Positions 53,911-63,278 are shown, counted from the stretch's first letter. The stretch: DNA of 64,000 nt from Flavobacterium sandaracinum (GCF_004349135.1 NZ_SMFN01000003.1:62001-126000); one strand, 5' to 3'. Translations and numbers: made by a program. The notes: generated by a model from the letters alone, not told the origin.

Positions 53911-55323
53911 ATGGCTAAGAAAAATACAGACAAAGTTGTCTTTCATCAAATAAAAGTCCTTGATGCTGGTGCAAAAGGCGTATCGGTGGCAAAAGCTCCC
54001 GACGGTAAAGTAGTTTTTATCCCTAATGTAGTACCCGGCGATGTAGTCGACGTGCAAACGTTCAAGAAACGCAAGGCGTATTACGAAGGAAAAGCGATTC
54101 ACTTTCACGAATATTCAGAGCATCGTATAGAACCTATTTGCGAGCATTTTGGTGTTTGTGGTGGTTGTAAATGGCAAAATATGAAATACAGCCAACAGTT
54201 GTATTACAAGCAAAATGAGGTAAAAAATCATTTGCAACGCATCGGAAAAATAGAACTTCCAGAATTTGAACCAATCTTGGGTTCTGAAAAACAGTTCTTT
54301 TATAGAAATAAAATGGAATTTTCATTTTCGAACAGCCGTTGGTTGACTGAAAAAGAAATTGACAGCACCGAAGATTTAGGAAACAGAAACGCATTAGGAT
54401 TTCACATTCCAAAAATGTGGGATAAAATCTTGGACATTAATAAATGCCATTTACAGGAAGATCCATCAAACACCATTCGCAATGAAGTAAGGGATTTTGC
54501 TAATGCAAATGGACTGACCTTCTTTAACCCAAGAGCGCATGAAGGTTTATTGAGAACCTTGATGTTGCGTACGGCTTCGACTGGTGAAATCATGGTTTTG
54601 ATTCAGTTTTTTGAAAATGACAAAGCCAATAGAGAACTAATCTTGGATCACCTCTACGAGAAATTCCCTCAAATTACGTCATTGCAATATGTTGTAAATA
54701 ATAAGGCAAACGATACGCTATACGACACCGATATTAAATTATACAAAGGAAGAGATTACATCCTTGAAGAAATGGAAGGGTTAAAATTTAGCATTAATGC
54801 AAAATCTTTTTACCAAACCAACTCGGATCAAGCGTATGAATTATATAAAATAACACGTGATTTTGCTGGATTAACCGGTAATGAAATTGTGTATGATCTA
54901 TACACTGGAACAGGAACGATAGCTCAATTTGTTTCAAAAAAAGCAAAAAAAGTTATAGGTGTAGAAAGTGTTCCTGATGCGATTAAGGATGCCAAAACTA
55001 ATGCGGTACGCAATGAAATCACGAATTGTGAATTTTTTGTAGGAGATATGAAAGTGGTGTTCAACGATGATTTCATCGCACAACACGGTCATCCTGATGT
55101 GATTATCACAGATCCACCAAGAGACGGAATGCATAAAGATGTAATCGAACAGATTATGAAAATTGCTCCTGAAAAAGTAGTTTATGTAAGTTGTAATTCG
55201 GCTACACAAGCCCGTGATTTGGCTTTAATGGACGAAAAATACAAAGTAACACGCGTGCGCCCTGTAGATATGTTTCCGCAAACACATCACGTAGAAAATG
55301 TGGTGCTTTTAGAAAGAAGATAA
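53911..55323 (+). CDS. rlmD: 23S rRNA (uracil-5-)-methyltransferase RlmD/TrmA family
   Basis: This 470-residue protein has an N-terminal TRAM domain (about 1-65), the Fe-S cluster motif CEHFGVCGGCKWQNM, the SAM-binding block VYDLYTGTGTIAQF, and the catalytic region TDPPRDGMHKDVIEQ then VYVSCNSATQARDLA. The cysteine in VSCNS is the nucleophile. It places 5-methyluridine in 23S rRNA (U1939 in E. coli for RlmD); which site this enzyme methylates is inferred. Its neighbours, the DUF6452 and DUF6048 genes, follow it in many Flavobacteria. Confidence 0.93.
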   Translation: MAKKNTDKVVFHQIKVLDAGAKGVSVAKAPDGKVVFIPNVVPGDVVDVQTFKKRKAYYEGKAIHFHEYSEHRIEPICEHFGVCGGCKWQNMKYSQQLYYKQNEVKNHLQRIGKIELPEFEPILGSEKQFFYRNKMEFSFSNSRWLTEKEIDSTEDLGNRNALGFHIPKMWDKILDINKCHLQEDPSNTIRNEVRDFANANGLTFFNPRAHEGLLRTLMLRTASTGEIMVLIQFFENDKANRELILDHLYEKFPQITSLQYVVNNKANDTLYDTDIKLYKGRDYILEEMEGLKFSINAKSFYQTNSDQAYELYKITRDFAGLTGNEIVYDLYTGTGTIAQFVSKKAKKVIGVESVPDAIKDAKTNAVRNEITNCEFFVGDMKVVFNDDFIAQHGHPDVIITDPPRDGMHKDVIEQIMKIAPEKVVYVSCNSATQARDLALMDEKYKVTRVRPVDMFPQTHHVENVVLLERR

Positions 55324-55445
55324 TTGATTTTTGATTGCTGATTAACGATTTTTAATTGTAGACTTTAAAAATTGACATCATATTGACATTCAAAATGCCT
55401 CTTAGGCATACTAATTATATACAGGTTTCCACAAAAAAATTGTAA

Positions 55446-55967
55446 ATGAAAAAAATAATTTTATTAGTACTTGCAGTAGCACTATCCTTCTCCAGTTGTG
55501 AGAAAGACGATATTTGCGATGCAAATACACCCACAACACCACGATTGGTGATTGGTTTCTATGATTTTTTGAATCCTTCGGTTTTAAAAAACGTATCCAA
55601 TCTAAAAGTGGTAGGCGAAGGAATGACTACTGGAATTCTTTTTAACGGAGCTGAAACAACTAGTGGAAGTATGATTTCTATTCCGTTAAAAACAGTTGGA
55701 ACGACTACCACTTATAGTTTCACGCTGAATTCTGGCAATTCAAATCCAGCTTTAGTTGATGAGGACATTATTCGATTTGACTATAGTACTCAGGAACTCT
55801 TTGTGTCCAGAGCTTGTGGCTACAAAACTATTTTTACATTAGACCCAACCAATCCCTATACGCACACCGATGCAACAGCGGCTAATGTAAAATGGATCAA
55901 ATTTATATCGGTTGAAAAAAATAACATCGAAAACGAAAATGAAACACACATTAAGATCTTTTTTTAG
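55446..55967 (+). CDS. DUF6452 family lipoprotein
   Basis: This 173-residue protein has a lipoprotein signal (IILLVLAVALSFSSCEKDD), then CDANTPTTPRLVIGFYDFLN and a beta-rich rest. The layout and position after rlmD match DUF6452. It overlaps the DUF6048 gene by 29 bases, so the two should be made together and may form a membrane-associated pair. Function unknown. Confidence 0.8.
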   Translation: MKKIILLVLAVALSFSSCEKDDICDANTPTTPRLVIGFYDFLNPSVLKNVSNLKVVGEGMTTGILFNGAETTSGSMISIPLKTVGTTTTYSFTLNSGNSNPALVDEDIIRFDYSTQELFVSRACGYKTIFTLDPTNPYTHTDATAANVKWIKFISVEKNNIENENETHIKIFF

Positions 55968-56790
55968 TATTTGTCTCCTATTGTTGTTGACTTTTGCACA
56001 AGCGCAGGAAACGACGCCAAAAGGCGAACAGGCAAAGCAAACAAAGCCTGTCAATAGTGATTCAAAAACCGCCAAAACGAACCAGATTATTCCTGAAGCA
56101 CAATTGCCGTTAGTCGAAATTAGTCCTAAAATTATAAAGAGTGATTCGATTCCCTTAAAAACAGATCGCTATGGCGTACGTGTGGGACTAGATCTCTATA
56201 AAGTAACACGTGGTTTATATGATAGTAACTACAAAGGAATTGAGTTCGTAGGGGATTATAGATTGACAAAAAAATACTTTTTGGCCGCCGAGCTAGGTAA
56301 CGAAAACAAAACAACTGATGATGACCGCGTTAATTTCACAACCAAAGGTTCGTATTTAAAAGTTGGTTTTGATTACAATGCCTACGAAAACTGGCTCGAT
56401 ATGGAAAATATTATTTCTATTGGGATGCGCTACGGTTTTAGTACTTTTAATCAGCAATTAAACAGTTACAGAATTTATAATGCAAACCCATATTTTGCAG
56501 AAACTCCAATAATTCCATCTGGTAAAAAGTTTGATGGATTATCCGCGAGTTGGATTGAAGTGGTGGCTGGAATAAAAGCCAAAGTATTTGACAATGTATT
56601 TGTAGGTTTCAGCCTTCGATTGAACCGATTGGTAACCAACAAGGAACCAGATAATTTCTCTAACTTATACATTCCTGGATTTAATAGAACCTACGACGGT
56701 AGTTTTGGAGTAGGATTCAATTATACAGTTACTTATTTCGTTCCTATTTATAAGAAGAAAATCGTTGCGAAAAAAGTAGAAGAAAAATAA
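55939..56790 (+). CDS. DUF6048 family outer membrane protein
   Basis: This protein has 283 residues from the ATG at 55939, which gives a clean signal peptide (SFFSICLLLLLTFAQA); an upstream TTG frame start is unlikely. After a low-complexity linker it shows RYGVRVGLDLYKVTRGLYDS and many beta strands ending VGFNYTVTYFVPIYK, consistent with a small outer membrane barrel. It overlaps the DUF6452 gene. Function unknown. Confidence 0.82.
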   Translation: MKHTLRSFFSICLLLLLTFAQAQETTPKGEQAKQTKPVNSDSKTAKTNQIIPEAQLPLVEISPKIIKSDSIPLKTDRYGVRVGLDLYKVTRGLYDSNYKGIEFVGDYRLTKKYFLAAELGNENKTTDDDRVNFTTKGSYLKVGFDYNAYENWLDMENIISIGMRYGFSTFNQQLNSYRIYNANPYFAETPIIPSGKKFDGLSASWIEVVAGIKAKVFDNVFVGFSLRLNRLVTNKEPDNFSNLYIPGFNRTYDGSFGVGFNYTVTYFVPIYKKKIVAKKVEEK

Positions 56791-56839
56791 CCGCCAATTC
56801 GCTAATTTTTACAAAAAATAAAAATTAGCGAATTAGCGG
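56791..56839. terminator. long bidirectional hairpin terminator
   Basis: A 21-bp stem at 56791-56811 and 56819-56839 has one mismatch and an A-rich 7-base loop. It separates the DUF6048 gene from the converging small membrane protein gene. Confidence 0.85.
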
Positions 56840-56877
56840 TCAATATTTTAAAAATAGAATAACTTAAGATTTCTAAA

Positions 56878-57114
56878 CTATCCTATTTCCTTAATTCCTT
56901 TCATGAAAATCCACTTCATGAACAATTTCTCTCCGTCTTTAGTTTTTATCGCATGGAATTTTGGCGACAAAAGCGTTCCAATGACAAAAGCGGTTAACGG
57001 AATCCAAAATCCGGTTAAATTAGTATAATGTTCTACTACGTATCGGGCAGAAATAAATAATATGGCAAAACATCCCAGTTGGTATAGGAATGCTCGTATT
57101 TGTAATTTGGTCAT
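56878..57114 (-). CDS. small membrane protein, 78 aa
   Basis: This 78-residue protein has two hydrophobic segments (LYQLGCFAILFISARYVV and FWIPLTAFVIGTLLSPKF) and a basic C-terminus. It lies 56 bases after the methyltransferase gene on the same strand and may be co-transcribed. I do not recognise a named family. Confidence 0.7.
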   Translation of the reverse strand: MTKLQIRAFLYQLGCFAILFISARYVVEHYTNLTGFWIPLTAFVIGTLLSPKFHAIKTKDGEKLFMKWIFMKGIKEIG

Positions 57115-57170
57115 TTTTTAAGTCTTAAGTTATTAAAATCAAAGATGGAAAGTAAAAAATTGAATCCTGC

Positions 57171-58346
57171 TTATTCAGCATCATCCGTTGTTACTTGAAA
57201 CTTTGTTCTTTTACTTCCTTCGTACATTTCATATTTTACCAAACGTGCTTCTAAACCAGCATTAAAAAGCTTGATTTTTCTAGAAGGTTTTAGTCCAACA
57301 TATTTCAGTGCTTCCAAGTTCGCTGTAATCATCCAAGCATTAGTTCCAGGATAATTTTTCTTCAAAGTATCACCAATATTTTTGTAGAATTCTTCCATGT
57401 GAATGTCCAAACGCTCATCATACGGTGGATTGAAAACAACATGTAATTTCCCTTCCGAGGATTTTTCAGTATCAAAAAAGTTTTTTTCTTCAATAGAAAT
57501 ATACTCATCAAGATTGGCATTTTTGATATTGTCTTTGGCTTTTTGAACCGCACTAGGTGCTTTATCATAGCCTTTTATCGTGTAATGAAACTCTCTAACT
57601 CGTTTCAATAAACTATCAGAAATACTGTCAAATAAGTCATTATCCCAATCGTTCCATTTTTCGAAAGCAAATTCCTTACGGTTAATATTTGCTGGAATAT
57701 TACAGGCTATCATAGCAGCTTCGGCTAAGAATGTTCCTGAACCACACATAGGATCCAAGAAATCTGTTTGACCGTCCCAACCCGAAAGCAATAGAATTCC
57801 TGCTGCCAAAACCTCGTTTATAGGAGCAATATTAGTAGCCGTTCTATACCCACGTTGATTCAACGCATTTCCAGATGTATCTAGTGCAACTGAAACTTGG
57901 TCTTTATCGATATGGATGTTGATTCTTAAATCAGGATGTACTTTGTCAATGCTTGGTCGTTGCCCCGTTCGTTCTCTGAACTGATCTACAATAGCATCTT
58001 TACATTTTTGGGAAACAAATTCCGAGTGATTAAAATATTCCGAATGTACCGTGGTATCAATCACAAATGTCTGATTAGCATTTAGTAATTTTGACCAATT
58101 CATGCTCGAAATCCCTTTGTATAAAGCCTGTTCGTTATTTGCCTTGAAAAAATAAATAGGCTTTAAGATTTTCAAAGCCGTACGCAAAGACAAATTTGCT
58201 TTGTACATGAAGCCTTTATCTCCTTTAAAACTAACCATTCTAACCCCTTGCTCTACGTTTTGTGCGCCTAGGTTTTGCAACTCTTTTGCTAATATTTCTT
58301 CAAAACCAAAAAAGGTTTTGGCAACCATTTTAAAATTATTTTCCAT
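57171..58346 (-). CDS. THUMP-domain RNA methyltransferase (RlmL N-terminal type)
   Basis: This 391-residue protein has an N-terminal THUMP/ferredoxin-like region (about 1-155: KTFFGFEEILAKELQNLGAQ) and a methyltransferase domain with DPMCGSGTFLAEAAMIACNI and the N-P-P-Y motif in VFNPPYDERL. The N-P-P-Y motif points to N2-methylguanosine formation. The size fits the RlmL half of E. coli RlmKL, which modifies G2445 of 23S rRNA; a tRNA target (Trm14-like) is also possible. Confidence 0.88.
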   Translation of the reverse strand: MENNFKMVAKTFFGFEEILAKELQNLGAQNVEQGVRMVSFKGDKGFMYKANLSLRTALKILKPIYFFKANNEQALYKGISSMNWSKLLNANQTFVIDTTVHSEYFNHSEFVSQKCKDAIVDQFRERTGQRPSIDKVHPDLRINIHIDKDQVSVALDTSGNALNQRGYRTATNIAPINEVLAAGILLLSGWDGQTDFLDPMCGSGTFLAEAAMIACNIPANINRKEFAFEKWNDWDNDLFDSISDSLLKRVREFHYTIKGYDKAPSAVQKAKDNIKNANLDEYISIEEKNFFDTEKSSEGKLHVVFNPPYDERLDIHMEEFYKNIGDTLKKNYPGTNAWMITANLEALKYVGLKPSRKIKLFNAGLEARLVKYEMYEGSKRTKFQVTTDDAE

Positions 58347-58601
58347 CTTTTATATAAATTCCAACAAGTAAATTCTAATTAAACCGCTATTCTAACAATC
58401 AAAGCTTCCCACTTTTCGCAATAGATGCTCTACTTTTAAACAAAAAATTATTTTATTTTTAGGATTAAACATCGGTAAGTCAAAAAAAATAAAAAAATCC
58501 TCCTCTTATTACGATTTCTATTTTTCTATGTGGTAAAATATATATCCTACTGTTACCCCATTTGAATCGCTGTGAAATAGTTATTTTCTGCAAAAATACA
58601 C

Positions 58602-58609
58602 TAAATTTG
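58602..58609 (+). promoter_or_regulatory. -7 promoter element of the methyltransferase/ZIP operon
   Basis: TAAATTTG matches TAnnTTTG, 29 bases before the ATG. No -33 match is visible. Confidence 0.45.
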
Positions 58610-58638
58610 CATCAATCGAATTAATTGAAAAAGAATAA

Positions 58639-59403
58639 ATGTCTGCAGCACAAAATCCACCAACTGAAAACCAACTGAAAGCAACTGAAAACTGGTATAC
58701 TTCCTGGTTTGATACTCCCTATTATCACATCCTATACAAGGATAGAAACTATAGAGAAGCACAGGTATTCATGGACAATCTTACCCATTATCTTAACCTT
58801 CCTGAAAAGGCAACAGTATTAGATCTAGCCTGTGGCAAAGGCCGCCATTCTATTTATTTAAATCAATTAGGTTTTACGGTTCTTGGAGCTGATTTATCCG
58901 AGAATAGTATTCTTGAAGCTTCAAAAAACACGAATGAAACCCTTCATTTCAAAGTACACGACATGCGTGAACCGTTTGAAGAAAAATTCGATGCCATTTT
59001 CAATCTATTTACCAGCTTTGGTTATTTCGAAAATGACGAAGACAATCTCACAACATTAAAAGCCATCAAAGAAAGTCTATCTGAATATGGTTTTGCCGTG
59101 ATTGACTTTATGAACGTCGCCCAAGTCCTTGAAACACTGGTTCCGAAAGAAACAAAAACCGTCGAAGGAATCGATTTTCAAATCAAACGCTATCTAAAAG
59201 ACGGTCATATTTACAAAGAAATTGACTTTGAAGACAAAGGGCAAAAATTTCACTTCACGGAAAAAGTAAAAGCATTAACCCTAAAAGATTTTGAGGAATT
59301 AATGGAAGAAGCCGGAATTTATCTATTGGATATTTTTGGCGATTACAAATTAAAAAAATTCCATAAAACCGATAGCGAACGCTTAATCATGATTTTTAAA
59401 TAA
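58639..59403 (+). CDS. class I SAM-dependent methyltransferase
   Basis: This 254-residue protein has motif I VLDLACGKGRHSIYL, the acidic residue in LGADLSENSI, and a motif IV-like block DAIFNLFTSFGYF. The N-terminus carries WYTSWFDTPYYHILYKDRNY, a feature common in this Bacteroidetes group. The substrate is unknown. The ZIP transporter gene begins directly after its stop codon, so the two are one operon. Confidence 0.85.
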   Translation: MSAAQNPPTENQLKATENWYTSWFDTPYYHILYKDRNYREAQVFMDNLTHYLNLPEKATVLDLACGKGRHSIYLNQLGFTVLGADLSENSILEASKNTNETLHFKVHDMREPFEEKFDAIFNLFTSFGYFENDEDNLTTLKAIKESLSEYGFAVIDFMNVAQVLETLVPKETKTVEGIDFQIKRYLKDGHIYKEIDFEDKGQKFHFTEKVKALTLKDFEELMEEAGIYLLDIFGDYKLKKFHKTDSERLIMIFK

Positions 59404-60075
59404 ATGAATTACCTTTTACCATTACTTTCGGTGCTTATAGGGTATATCGTCGCAATGATTATCCGCCCAAAGAACAAAACCAACTTAAAACTACTATTGG
59501 CTTTTAGTGGTTCCTTCTTGCTTTCGTTAACGGTAATGCATTTATTACCGGGAATTTATGAAAGCACTAAACCCTCCATCGGACTTTTTATAATGGTGGG
59601 AATCTTATTCCAAATCATATTAGAATTTTTTTCCAAGGGAGCTGAGCACGGTCACGTACATGGACATTCAAACATGTCGCATATTCCGTGGTTGCTCTTC
59701 ATCAGTCTATGTATTCATGCCTTTTTAGAAGGATTTCCTGTAGGACATAATCACGGAAAATTAGCCCTGGGAATTGCCATTCATCACTTGCCTATCGCTA
59801 TTATTTTAACTACTTTTTTTATCAATTCTCATTTGAATAAAAAAGCGATATTCATCTTTATGCTTACATTTGCTTTGATGACACCATTAGGAACATTCGC
59901 TTCAGCTTATTTTACAGGATTAAACCAGTATCGCAGCGAAATTACAGCGGTAGTCATCGGGATTTTATTTCATATTTCTTCGACTATCATTTTTGAAAGC
60001 AGCGAAGGACATAAATTCAATATTGCTAAAGTTTCCATGATTGTAATAGGAATTGCTTTGGCGTATTTTTTATAA
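59404..60075 (+). CDS. ZIP family metal transporter
   Basis: This 223-residue protein has seven to eight membrane segments and a histidine-rich loop (EHGHVHGHSNMSH, near residues 80-92). Core metal-site residues lie in SLCIHAFLEGFPVGH and IAIHHLPIAIIL. It should import zinc or a similar divalent metal. It starts immediately after the methyltransferase stop. Confidence 0.9.
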   Translation: MNYLLPLLSVLIGYIVAMIIRPKNKTNLKLLLAFSGSFLLSLTVMHLLPGIYESTKPSIGLFIMVGILFQIILEFFSKGAEHGHVHGHSNMSHIPWLLFISLCIHAFLEGFPVGHNHGKLALGIAIHHLPIAIILTTFFINSHLNKKAIFIFMLTFALMTPLGTFASAYFTGLNQYRSEITAVVIGILFHISSTIIFESSEGHKFNIAKVSMIVIGIALAYFL

Positions 60076-60084
60076 ATTACAATT

Positions 60085-60181
60085 TGGGCGTGACCACAAG
60101 GGTCGGGCTATTCGCTACAATCTTTTTTCATTTCGCTAACGCTACATGACAAAAAGGATTTTCGCTATTATCCCTCACGCA
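60085..60181. repeat. intergenic repeat element of Flavobacteriia
   Basis: GGGCGTGACCACAAGGGTCG opens a stretch that ends TTATCCCTCACGC and contains ATTTCGCTAACGC and AAAAAGGATTTTCGCT. I recall this GGGCGTG...GGTCGGGCT...TCCCTCACGC pattern as a frequent intergenic repeat in Flavobacterium genomes. It shows no ORF. Only one copy is in this window, so the repeat status rests on memory. Confidence 0.5.
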
Positions 60182-60233
60182 ATAAAATATATGTACGGAC
60201 AACTCGCGAATTGTCCATTAAAAAAACATAAAA

Positions 60234-61049
60234 ATGACCTTTACTAAAACCACCGAACAATCCTCAAAATACGAACATTTAGAAAAAATGTCGGTTCAAG
60301 AATTGCTTTCTAATATCAATCAGGAAGACAAAACTGTTCCGTTTGCCGTAGAAAAAGCATTGCCACAAATAGAAACTTTAGTGACCGAAATTGTTGCTAA
60401 AATGAAACTGGGCGGACGCTTATTCTACATTGGTGCTGGAACTTCGGGCCGAATTGGAATACTAGATGCTTCGGAATGTCCTCCAACGTTTGGCGTTCCT
60501 TTCGATTTGGTAATTGGGATTATTGCCGGTGGCGATACCGCCATTCGCAGAGCCGTAGAAAATGCCGAAGACAATACCACACAAGCCTGGATTGATCTGC
60601 AGGCATTCGATATAAATAAAAATGATGTAGTTGTTGGGATTGCCGCTTCAGGAACAACGCCCTATGTTATTGGAGGATTACAATCTTGCAATGAAAATAA
60701 TATCACCACAGGAAGCATTTCTTGTAATGCAGAAAGTCCGCTTTCGCAAACAGCGCAATTCCCTATTGAAGTGATTGTAGGACCCGAATTTGTCACCGGA
60801 AGTTCTCGCATGAAAGCAGGAACAGCACAAAAACTAGTACTGAATATGATTTCGACAGCTACCATGATTCAACTGGGAAAAGTAAAAGGAAACAAAATGG
60901 TCGATATGCAATTGAGTAACAGCAAACTCGTGGATCGCGGTGTAAAAATGATTATGGGCGAAATCCCAATTTCCTATGAAGAAGCGAGTGAACTATTAAA
61001 AAAATACGGTAACGTAAGGAAAGCAGTTGATACTTACACTGGTCAGTAA
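60234..61049 (+). CDS. murQ: N-acetylmuramic acid 6-phosphate etherase
   Basis: This 271-residue SIS-domain protein has FYIGAGTSGRIGILDASECP with the catalytic glutamate, PTFGVPFDLVIGIIAGGDTA, and GSSRMKAGTAQKLVLNM. It removes lactate from MurNAc-6-phosphate to give GlcNAc-6-phosphate in cell-wall recycling. It is slightly shorter at the C-terminus than E. coli MurQ (298 residues). It follows the intergenic repeat and precedes the DUF6095 gene. Confidence 0.93.
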   Translation: MTFTKTTEQSSKYEHLEKMSVQELLSNINQEDKTVPFAVEKALPQIETLVTEIVAKMKLGGRLFYIGAGTSGRIGILDASECPPTFGVPFDLVIGIIAGGDTAIRRAVENAEDNTTQAWIDLQAFDINKNDVVVGIAASGTTPYVIGGLQSCNENNITTGSISCNAESPLSQTAQFPIEVIVGPEFVTGSSRMKAGTAQKLVLNMISTATMIQLGKVKGNKMVDMQLSNSKLVDRGVKMIMGEIPISYEEASELLKKYGNVRKAVDTYTGQ

Positions 61050-61130
61050 ACAGTAGTGGTTTTCAGTATTAAATACAGAACGTGCTGGAAGGGTGAATCC
61101 CAAATCATAAATCATAAATCCCAAATTAAA

Positions 61131-61352
61131 ATGGCAACTAACAAAGAATTATTATCCAAAGGAGTTAAATATTTAGCAGGCGCTTTACCGCTGCTTTTTT
61201 TAGGGCCAGCATTGATTTATAATGCTTTTATGAATAAAGCTAATAGCTGGCATTATTTCGTATTGGCCATCGGAATTATTGCTTGTGGTGCCGCAATGTA
61301 TTTCATGTACGCAGGTTTAAAAATAATTATGAAAAGCTTATTTAACGACTAA
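61131..61352 (+). CDS. DUF6095 family small membrane protein
   Basis: This protein has 73 residues from the ATG at 61131; the longer upstream frame is not credible. Two membrane segments (YLAGALPLLFLGPALIYNAF and YFVLAIGIIACGAAMYFMYA) are followed by GLKIIMKSLF. This matches DUF6095, a small Flavobacteriia family often found next to murQ. Function unknown. Its stop overlaps the next start by one base. Confidence 0.82.
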   Translation: MATNKELLSKGVKYLAGALPLLFLGPALIYNAFMNKANSWHYFVLAIGIIACGAAMYFMYAGLKIIMKSLFND

Positions 61353-61924
61353 TGGAAGACTTAATTCACATTCAAAAAACATTTGATAAAGTCATCTGGG
61401 TCGGCAAAAGAAGTAACAATCGAGAATTTGAAGATTGTATATTTAAGAATTGCGATTTCTCCAATAGTAATTTTTCAAACACTACTTTTATGGATTGCGA
61501 GTTCATCGATTGCAATTTGGCTATGACAGATTTAACAGGAACGAGTTTAAAAACAGTTCTTTTCAAAGAGTGTAAATTACTAGGAATCCATTTCAGCATG
61601 TGTACTGACTTCTTGTTTAACGTCAATTTTCAGGACTGCGTTTTGGATTATTCCTCCTTTGCTAATAAAAAAATGCCCAAGACAAAATTCAATACCTGCT
61701 CGATGAAAGAAGTGAATTTTGTTGGGACCAATCTGACGAATTCGGTTTTTGAGAATTGTAATTTAGATAATGCTGTCTTCAATGATACACAATTGGCAGG
61801 AGTTGATTTTACAACAGCCTACAATTATAAAATTGATCCCGAATTCAATCCTATGAAAAAAGCTAAATTTTCGACACAAGGAATTATTGGACTCTTGGAC
61901 AAATACGATATTAAAATACAATAA
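61352..61924 (+). CDS. pentapeptide repeat protein
   Basis: This 190-residue protein has repeated A(D/N)LxF-like units: CIFKNCDFSNSNFSNTTFMD, CNLAMTDLTG, TNLTNSVFEN, CNLDNAVFND. It should fold as a right-handed quadrilateral helix. Some such proteins mimic DNA and protect gyrase (Qnr, MfpA). The many cysteines and overall length resemble Qnr-like proteins, but this alone does not show gyrase protection. It is translationally coupled to the DUF6095 gene. Confidence 0.88.
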   Translation: MEDLIHIQKTFDKVIWVGKRSNNREFEDCIFKNCDFSNSNFSNTTFMDCEFIDCNLAMTDLTGTSLKTVLFKECKLLGIHFSMCTDFLFNVNFQDCVLDYSSFANKKMPKTKFNTCSMKEVNFVGTNLTNSVFENCNLDNAVFNDTQLAGVDFTTAYNYKIDPEFNPMKKAKFSTQGIIGLLDKYDIKIQ

Positions 61925-61967
61925 AACCTTACCCCAGATGGAAGTAAAAACACGCAAGGCTTAAAGC

Positions 61968-62027
61968 TATTTTTCTTGACAAAAAAGAGCGACCAGAGGA
62001 AGCTCCTTCTTTGTCAATAGAAAAAAG
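61968..62027. terminator. extended inverted repeat after the pentapeptide gene
   Basis: CTTGACAAAAAAGAGC and GCTCCTTCTTTGTCAATAG form long imperfect arms around an 11-base loop, with outer TTTTT and AAAAA runs. It could end transcription in both directions; a folded RNA or repeat is the alternative. Confidence 0.5.
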
Positions 62028-62092
62028 ATTTTAGACTTGTGAGTTGCAACGTACAGCTAGATTAGGTCCAAAAAAAATAAAATAAACTAAAA

Positions 62093-62467
62093 ATGAAAAA
62101 GATATTATTACTACTTCCGTTTCTGTCACTACTATCTTGTTATGATGCCGAACGCAGCTGCAAAGACTTTAAAACTGGTAAATTCAAGTTTGAATATGAA
62201 GTAAACGGTGTCAAAAAAACTACTGTTTTTAAACGCAACGACAGTATTGAAATCGAAACTTTTGAAGGCAAAACTGATACCGCTTCGATCCGATGGGTAA
62301 ACGATTGTGAATATGTTTTACAAAAAATTCATCCTAAAAATATGGCTGAGGAAAAAGCCATTGGTATGAAAATTTTGACAACCTCAAAAAATTCTTATAC
62401 CTTTGAGTTTGGAATGGTAGGTTCAGATGCCAAACAAAGAGGAACTGTAACTAAGATTGCGGATTAA
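62093..62467 (+). CDS. small lipoprotein (often mislabelled DNA topoisomerase IV)
   Basis: This 124-residue protein has a lipoprotein signal (ILLLLPFLSLLSCYD), then CKDFKTGKFKFEYEVNGVKK and a beta-rich rest ending DAKQRGTVTKI. It shows no topoisomerase feature. Homologues are, as I recall, sometimes labelled DNA topoisomerase IV, probably because they lie near parC. Function unknown. The terC gene follows after 26 bases. Confidence 0.78.
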   Translation: MKKILLLLPFLSLLSCYDAERSCKDFKTGKFKFEYEVNGVKKTTVFKRNDSIEIETFEGKTDTASIRWVNDCEYVLQKIHPKNMAEEKAIGMKILTTSKNSYTFEFGMVGSDAKQRGTVTKIAD

Positions 62468-62493
62468 GTAGTATAATTTATAACTAAAATAAA

Positions 62494-63267
62494 ATGGAAG
62501 TATTTTTAAATCCTGACGCTTGGGTGGCGCTGTTAACATTGACTTTTCTTGAAATCATTTTAGGAATTGACAATATTATTTTCATATCGATTGTAACGGG
62601 GAAATTACCCCCTGAAAAACGAAAAAAGGCGACACAAATTGGTTTATTCTTAGCAATGTTTATGCGAATTGCCTTATTATTTGGAATCACACTTCTTATT
62701 GCAATGAAAGAACCCTGGTTTAGTATAGACTGGGGTTGGTTCTCTGCCCATTTTAATGGACAAGCAATGATTCTATTGGGTGGAGGTATGTTTCTGATTT
62801 ACAAAAGTACCAAAGAAATTCACGAAAAAGTAGATTACAAAGGCGAAGAAGAAAAGGATTTAAAATCGACAGCAGCCAAATCATTTGGCAATGTAATCTT
62901 TCAGATTTTATTGATTGACCTTATTTTCTCTGTTGATAGTATTCTTACTGCTGTTGGGATGACTAATGGACTAGAAGGTGCATTGTATATCATGGTCACA
63001 GCCGTTGTAATTTCGGTTTGTGTGATGATGCTGTTTGCCGTTCCAGTAGGAACATTTGTAAACAATAATCCCTCCATCCAGATCTTAGGTTTAGCCTTCT
63101 TGATTTTGATTGGTTTCATGCTAATCACGGAGAGCATGCACTTATCAGAAGCCGTATTAGTAGGACAGACTGTAGGAGCAGTGCCAAAAGCCTATCTATA
63201 CTTTGCTATTGCTTTCTCATTAGGGGTAGAATTCCTGAACATGAAAATGCGAAAGAAAAAGAAATAA
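62494..63267 (+). CDS. TerC family membrane protein
   Basis: This 257-residue protein has about seven membrane segments. The conserved acidic pairs are in LEIILGIDNIIFISIV and LIDLIFSVDSILTAVGM, as in TerC/Alx proteins. Family members take part in metal (manganese) export and metalation of secreted proteins, or in tellurite resistance. No ter gene cluster is present, so metal homeostasis is the better guess. It ends at a bidirectional terminator. Confidence 0.9.
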   Translation: MEVFLNPDAWVALLTLTFLEIILGIDNIIFISIVTGKLPPEKRKKATQIGLFLAMFMRIALLFGITLLIAMKEPWFSIDWGWFSAHFNGQAMILLGGGMFLIYKSTKEIHEKVDYKGEEEKDLKSTAAKSFGNVIFQILLIDLIFSVDSILTAVGMTNGLEGALYIMVTAVVISVCVMMLFAVPVGTFVNNNPSIQILGLAFLILIGFMLITESMHLSEAVLVGQTVGAVPKAYLYFAIAFSLGVEFLNMKMRKKKK

Positions 63268-63278
63268 TATTTCACAAA

